From a virus, in IMG/VR virus record IMGVR_UViG_3300037882_004584, positions 1 to 26,356 of that record: a stretch of 26,356 nucleotides of DNA; one strand, 5' to 3'. Made by a program: the position numbers and the translations under genes. This document shows positions 23,865 through 26,356 of this stretch, in pieces. Below the pieces are notes generated by a model. It was not told the DNA's origin, ran no database searches, and saw nothing but the letters and a program-made list of their open reading frames with translations. Position 1 is the first letter of the stretch, and each line of letters opens with the position of its first letter.

Positions 23865-24151
23865 TAGTATGCGCTCAATCCAGTACCAATTCCAAAAACA
23901 ATATTGGGAGATTTTTTAGTTGGTCGCTGCATGCAGGTGGTCGCAATCAATGGTTTACCAACCCATTCATGTTGAATAATACCGGCTTGACGTATCGCAT
24001 CCTGACCATTTTCAGCAAAGGTTCGATATTGGCGTTTATCGCCATCGTTATCATTTAAATTTTCTTCACGACCACGAAAGATAGTCCACATACATAAACC
24101 TGCGATACTTGGCATAGGAGAATCCTTTGACTTTAGTGTGGGACAGATCAT
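23864..24151 (-). CDS. Small phage protein of unknown function
   Basis: 95 aa from the ATG at 24151, which shares a base with the preceding stop (TAATG). An internal ATG 12 codons later (MPSIAGLCMWTIFRGREENL) has a weak AGGA upstream and would give an 83-aa form; which is used cannot be decided. No motif is recognised. The C-terminal part is Gly/Thr/Ser-rich (SPNIVFGIGTGLSAY). It lies in the replication operon directly before the helicase gene, so it may be an accessory replication or nucleotide-related protein, but nothing in the sequence shows this. Confidence 0.55.
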   Translation of the reverse strand: MICPTLKSKDSPMPSIAGLCMWTIFRGREENLNDNDGDKRQYRTFAENGQDAIRQAGIIQHEWVGKPLIATTCMQRPTKKSPNIVFGIGTGLSAY

Positions 24152-24744
24152 TAGACCGATGCCGCAATTATTTTATTTGGACTAAAGAAGTCACTTTTAT
24201 CGATCCAGCGATCACCAAAGGGATGGAATCCCCATCGCCGCCGACGTGGACCAGTCCGGACTAGGGTAAACGTACCTGGTTGCACCTGGCCAACACAGTG
24301 CAAATCCTCTGCTTGGTGCTCCACGCGATTGCCCGCGTAATAATACCGCTTTTCAGAATCCCACACTGGACCCCATAAAGAACGCTGCGGCCAATTAATC
24401 GGCGGAACATGTTCAACGTATCCGCCTGCTAAAATATCAGTGGTGAAATCCCATGGATGATCATGCAGACAATTATCGTCATCCGCCTGGGCAAAATAAT
24501 GCAGCAAAAAACTGGCGCCTGACTCAAGCTCGCGTTTCCCGTCATCACTAAAAACCAAATTCGGTTCTGTCAGCCAGCAGCGAAGTAAATAGAGGGAAGA
24601 GTTGTCGCGTGAGGGAATCGCAACGAATCGCTTTTCATCAACTGCCTCAATGGCCGCTGTTTTGTACCAGGCTTCCCCATCAATGCCACAATTGGCCCAA
24701 GATTCGATTAAAGCATCTAATTGTTTTTCGATGACTGGATTCAC
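24151..24744 (-). CDS. Cupin-fold phage protein
   Basis: 197 aa, GTG start overlapping the stop of the 50-aa gene (GTGA). Residues 94-111 read HDHPWDFTTDILAGGYVE: two histidines (His94, His96), then the G-x-Y-x-E strand of a cupin barrel. Later, HQAEDLHCVGQV (His149) and TLVRTGPRRRRWGFHPFG complete the usual second cupin strand. Such HDHPW proteins occur in many tailed phages beside replication or DNA-modification genes; their reaction is not established. The N-terminal helix (IEKQLDALIESWANCGIDGE) is an addition of about 40 residues. Confidence 0.65.
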   Translation of the reverse strand: MNPVIEKQLDALIESWANCGIDGEAWYKTAAIEAVDEKRFVAIPSRDNSSLYLLRCWLTEPNLVFSDDGKRELESGASFLLHYFAQADDDNCLHDHPWDFTTDILAGGYVEHVPPINWPQRSLWGPVWDSEKRYYYAGNRVEHQAEDLHCVGQVQPGTFTLVRTGPRRRRWGFHPFGDRWIDKSDFFSPNKIIAASV

Positions 24745-24893
24745 ATCTTTCTCCGATATCCTAAAAGGTTTAATATCTCATCAGCAACCAGCGACGCGCT
24801 GTCCCAGTTGCCATAGCGCGCGATCATCGCCAACCGTTGACGCAGACGATCTAAGTGACATTGCTCCTGTTCGGTTAATGCCCTGCGTTCCAT
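24741..24893 (-). CDS. 50-aa small protein
   Basis: The ATG at 24893 opens 50 codons ending in TGA at 24741-24743. The protein begins MERRALTEQEQCHLDRLRQR and ends LVADEILNLLGYRRKM. It fills the gap between two accepted genes exactly: it starts 4 bp after the upstream stop and its own stop overlaps the next start (GTGA). The sequence is amphipathic helix with a basic and acidic face. No clear ribosome site is present, so it probably depends on the upstream gene for translation. The function is unknown. Confidence 0.6.
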   Translation of the reverse strand: MERRALTEQEQCHLDRLRQRLAMIARYGNWDSASLVADEILNLLGYRRKM

Positions 24894-24897
24894 GATT

Positions 24898-25206
24898 TCA
24901 TTGAAGGCCAGCAGGACCGAGCTTGATCTCTGCGCTATAAAATTCGCTCAGCTCTTTTTCGTATTTATTAGCTTCGCGTTCCATCGCGTCAGCCAATGAT
25001 TTGAGATACTCTTCACGCGTAATTATTCCCTTCTCAATCAATAACTGTGCTAAGGCACCGCTATCGACGAGAGCCGCATTAACCCCCACGCGCAGATGCT
25101 TTGGCTCTGTCTCGCTGTGGTGTGCGGTATTTGGGTCAGCCTTGACCGCAGCGACGCCGGTTTGCATACGGCGAATGTGTAAATCATAGCGTTCTTGGTC
25201 GTTCAT
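24898..25206 (-). CDS. Conserved phage protein of the SSB-linked small helical family
   Basis: 102 aa. It begins MNDQERYDLHIRRMQTGVAA and has the run ETEPKHLRVGVNAALVDSGA followed by LAQLLIEKGIITREEYLKSL, a string I recognise from small phage proteins encoded beside SSB genes. The C-terminal half is a charged helix (DAMEREANKYEKELSEFYSA). AAGGAAATACC precedes the downstream SSB-side gap, and the start here is within 30 bp of the SSB stop. The family function is unknown; a recombination or replication accessory role is likely from location. Confidence 0.65.
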   Translation of the reverse strand: MNDQERYDLHIRRMQTGVAAVKADPNTAHHSETEPKHLRVGVNAALVDSGALAQLLIEKGIITREEYLKSLADAMEREANKYEKELSEFYSAEIKLGPAGLQ

Positions 25207-25235
25207 ATGGTATTTCCTTGTTGGGATTGAGAGGT

Positions 25236-25676
25236 TTAAAATGGTGGTTCATCATCACCGCGCGAAGGCGGCGGCGATGCGGTAGGGGTTACGCCGTCGC
25301 TGCTTGGCGCGGGCGGGCTTGCCGCGCCCGCCCGCGCTTCGCGGCCCTGGCTCGATAAAAACTGCACTGATTCCGCCACCACTTTTATGCGGCTGCGTTT
25401 GTGTCCGTCTTTATCTTGCCAGTTTTCCAACTTTAACCGTCCTTCAACAAATACAGCTGCCCCCTTTGGACAATATTGCGTGACTAATTCGGCAGTGCGC
25501 CCCCAAGCCTCACAGTCGACGAAGGTGACTTCCTCCTTCTTCTGGCCATCGTTGCCCTTGAAGCTGCGATTGATGGCCAGACTGAAATTAGCCACGGTAT
25601 GCTGACCAACGACCTTGATTTCAGGATCGCGGGTTAGATGCCCGCCCAGACAAACGATATTGATAGCGACACTCAT
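25236..25676 (-). CDS. ssb: Single-stranded DNA-binding protein
   Basis: 146 aa. The OB-fold core occupies residues 1-110: IVCLGGHLTRDPEI, then ANFSLAINRSF, TFVDCEAWGRTAELV, KGAAVFVEGRLKLENWQDKD and RSRIKVVAESVQFL, the standard bacterial SSB pattern. An Ala/Pro/Ser-rich linker follows, then the acidic tip DDEPPF, close to the DDxPF that docks host replication and repair proteins. It should coat single-stranded DNA during phage replication. The start overlaps the preceding stop by 4 nt (ATGA). The linker DNA contains a 12-bp inverted repeat (25307-25337). Confidence 0.9.
   Translation of the reverse strand: MSVAINIVCLGGHLTRDPEIKVVGQHTVANFSLAINRSFKGNDGQKKEEVTFVDCEAWGRTAELVTQYCPKGAAVFVEGRLKLENWQDKDGHKRSRIKVVAESVQFLSSQGREARAGAASPPAPSSDGVTPTASPPPSRGDDEPPF
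25307..25337. repeat. 12-bp G/C inverted repeat in the SSB linker
   Basis: GCGCGGGCGGGC (25307-25318) and GCCCGCCCGCGC (25326-25337) are exact reverse complements around a 7-nt loop. It lies within coding sequence for the flexible linker, where codon choice is weakly constrained. It could be a chance result of Ala/Gly/Arg codons or a stem in the mRNA. Confidence 0.6.
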
Positions 25677-26296
25677 GCGGTTTTCCCCATCGTTAGATGT
25701 AAACTAAATTCTGGATCCACGTCCGCCGTGGTAATTAAATCCGTGCTATCGACCCAGCCGACAAACAGACCGTGAAAACACACGGGACTACGTGGAATCT
25801 TTTCCTGCCCACGTAACCAACGATGGCCAAGGCCGGTTAATTTCCACCAACCACGGGGTGAATTGTCGTCGCCCTCAACTGGTTGCTTTGGCTCGATCAA
25901 TCCCCACCAACGCAGACGTGCCCATTCCCCATGATTAGGACCATTAAAATCCCGCAGATGGGCAAACTCTTCAGACGGATGACGATCATGAAAATTCTTT
26001 AGACGACCAAGCGCATACAGCATGGATCGCGTAATACGCCGCGCGTAAAAACGCCACACCACATCACCAAATGGCAAACGCACACCAACACCGTTATTTA
26101 AACACGTTTCAATTGCCCGATGCATGGCATCGGTGCGCGACCGCTTCACCGTTTCAATTTTGCCAATATGCACGCGCGGCAGCGGCACCTGCAGAACGAA
26201 CCCTGATTTTAATTTCATCGGTCGACGCACTCCGCACAGCATATCGCTGCTCAACGTGGTTAGGTGGTGGTGGGGATTGGTGACGAGCTGCGGCAT
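25673..26296 (-). CDS. Phage protein with winged-helix-like region, unknown function
   Basis: 207 aa, first complete gene of the transcript in this window. The ATG at 26296 has AAGGGAG 6 nt upstream, which decides the start although the frame stays open to the edge. A central part (ALGRLKNFHDRHPSEEFAHL, RDFNGPNHGEWARLRWWGLI) leads into GWWKLTGLGHRWLRGQEKIP, a strand-helix pattern typical of winged-helix DNA-binding domains in unassigned phage proteins. The rest is beta-rich. It is the first gene before SSB in the replication operon. It could be a regulator or replication factor; this is inferred from fold and place. Confidence 0.55.
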   Translation of the reverse strand: MPQLVTNPHHHLTTLSSDMLCGVRRPMKLKSGFVLQVPLPRVHIGKIETVKRSRTDAMHRAIETCLNNGVGVRLPFGDVVWRFYARRITRSMLYALGRLKNFHDRHPSEEFAHLRDFNGPNHGEWARLRWWGLIEPKQPVEGDDNSPRGWWKLTGLGHRWLRGQEKIPRSPVCFHGLFVGWVDSTDLITTADVDPEFSLHLTMGKTA

Positions 26297-26356
26297 GGCA
26301 GACTCCCTTGGTGAATTTCGTCGCGTCGGTTCGGCAATTTGCCGTAGGTTGTCGGC

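Overview
The window is a compact stretch of a tailed double-stranded DNA bacteriophage genome (Caudoviricetes, possibly a prophage). Every gene I accept is on the minus strand, so transcription runs from high to low coordinates. Genes are tightly packed with ATGA, TAATG or TGATG junctions. A Gram-negative host is likely: there are two lipobox proteins, Shine-Dalgarno sites of the AAGGA/GAGG type, and an SSB with the bacterial acidic tip DDEPPF. The terminase, decoration and capsid order resembles lambda-type head modules. No integrase, repressor, tRNA, CRISPR array or insertion sequence is visible, so lifestyle cannot be decided here.

Replication region (26296 to 19547, read leftwards): a winged-helix-like protein of unknown role, SSB, a 102-aa phage protein, a 50-aa small ORF, a cupin-like protein, a small unknown, a superfamily 2 DEAD/DEAH helicase split by a frameshift, and a 926-aa primase-helicase that joins an AEP (RepB-type) primase domain to a DUF927-type ATPase. 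Directly after it is the only long non-coding stretch (about 700 bp). It holds 12 copies of a GTGGGAA-core iteron in 250 bp, including a perfect 10-bp palindrome, and is the best candidate for the replication origin. Its other end, just before the small terminase gene, has a G/C-tract block that may be the packaging (cos) site.

Packaging and head region (18845 to 6982): small terminase, GpA-type large terminase, a zinc-ribbon protein, a small unknown protein, a lambda B-type portal, then six beta-rich Ala/Gly/Thr-rich genes (tail-fibre or decoration type) placed between portal and protease. These are followed by a prohead protease with a nested in-frame scaffold, a capsid decoration protein and the major capsid protein. 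Two near-identical hairpins (TGACGTNCAAAGTACGTCA) occur in this region, each between a stop codon and the next start about 40 bp away.

Left region (6889 to 1): a protein with an (VVP)8 tract, three structural or unknown proteins, a 574-aa fibre-like protein, three membrane-associated proteins (lipoprotein, single-TM coiled coil, lipoprotein with TM) that may be part of lysis, and three genes that look like head-completion, tail-terminator and tail-tube genes. The last runs off the left edge. No endolysin is seen in the window.
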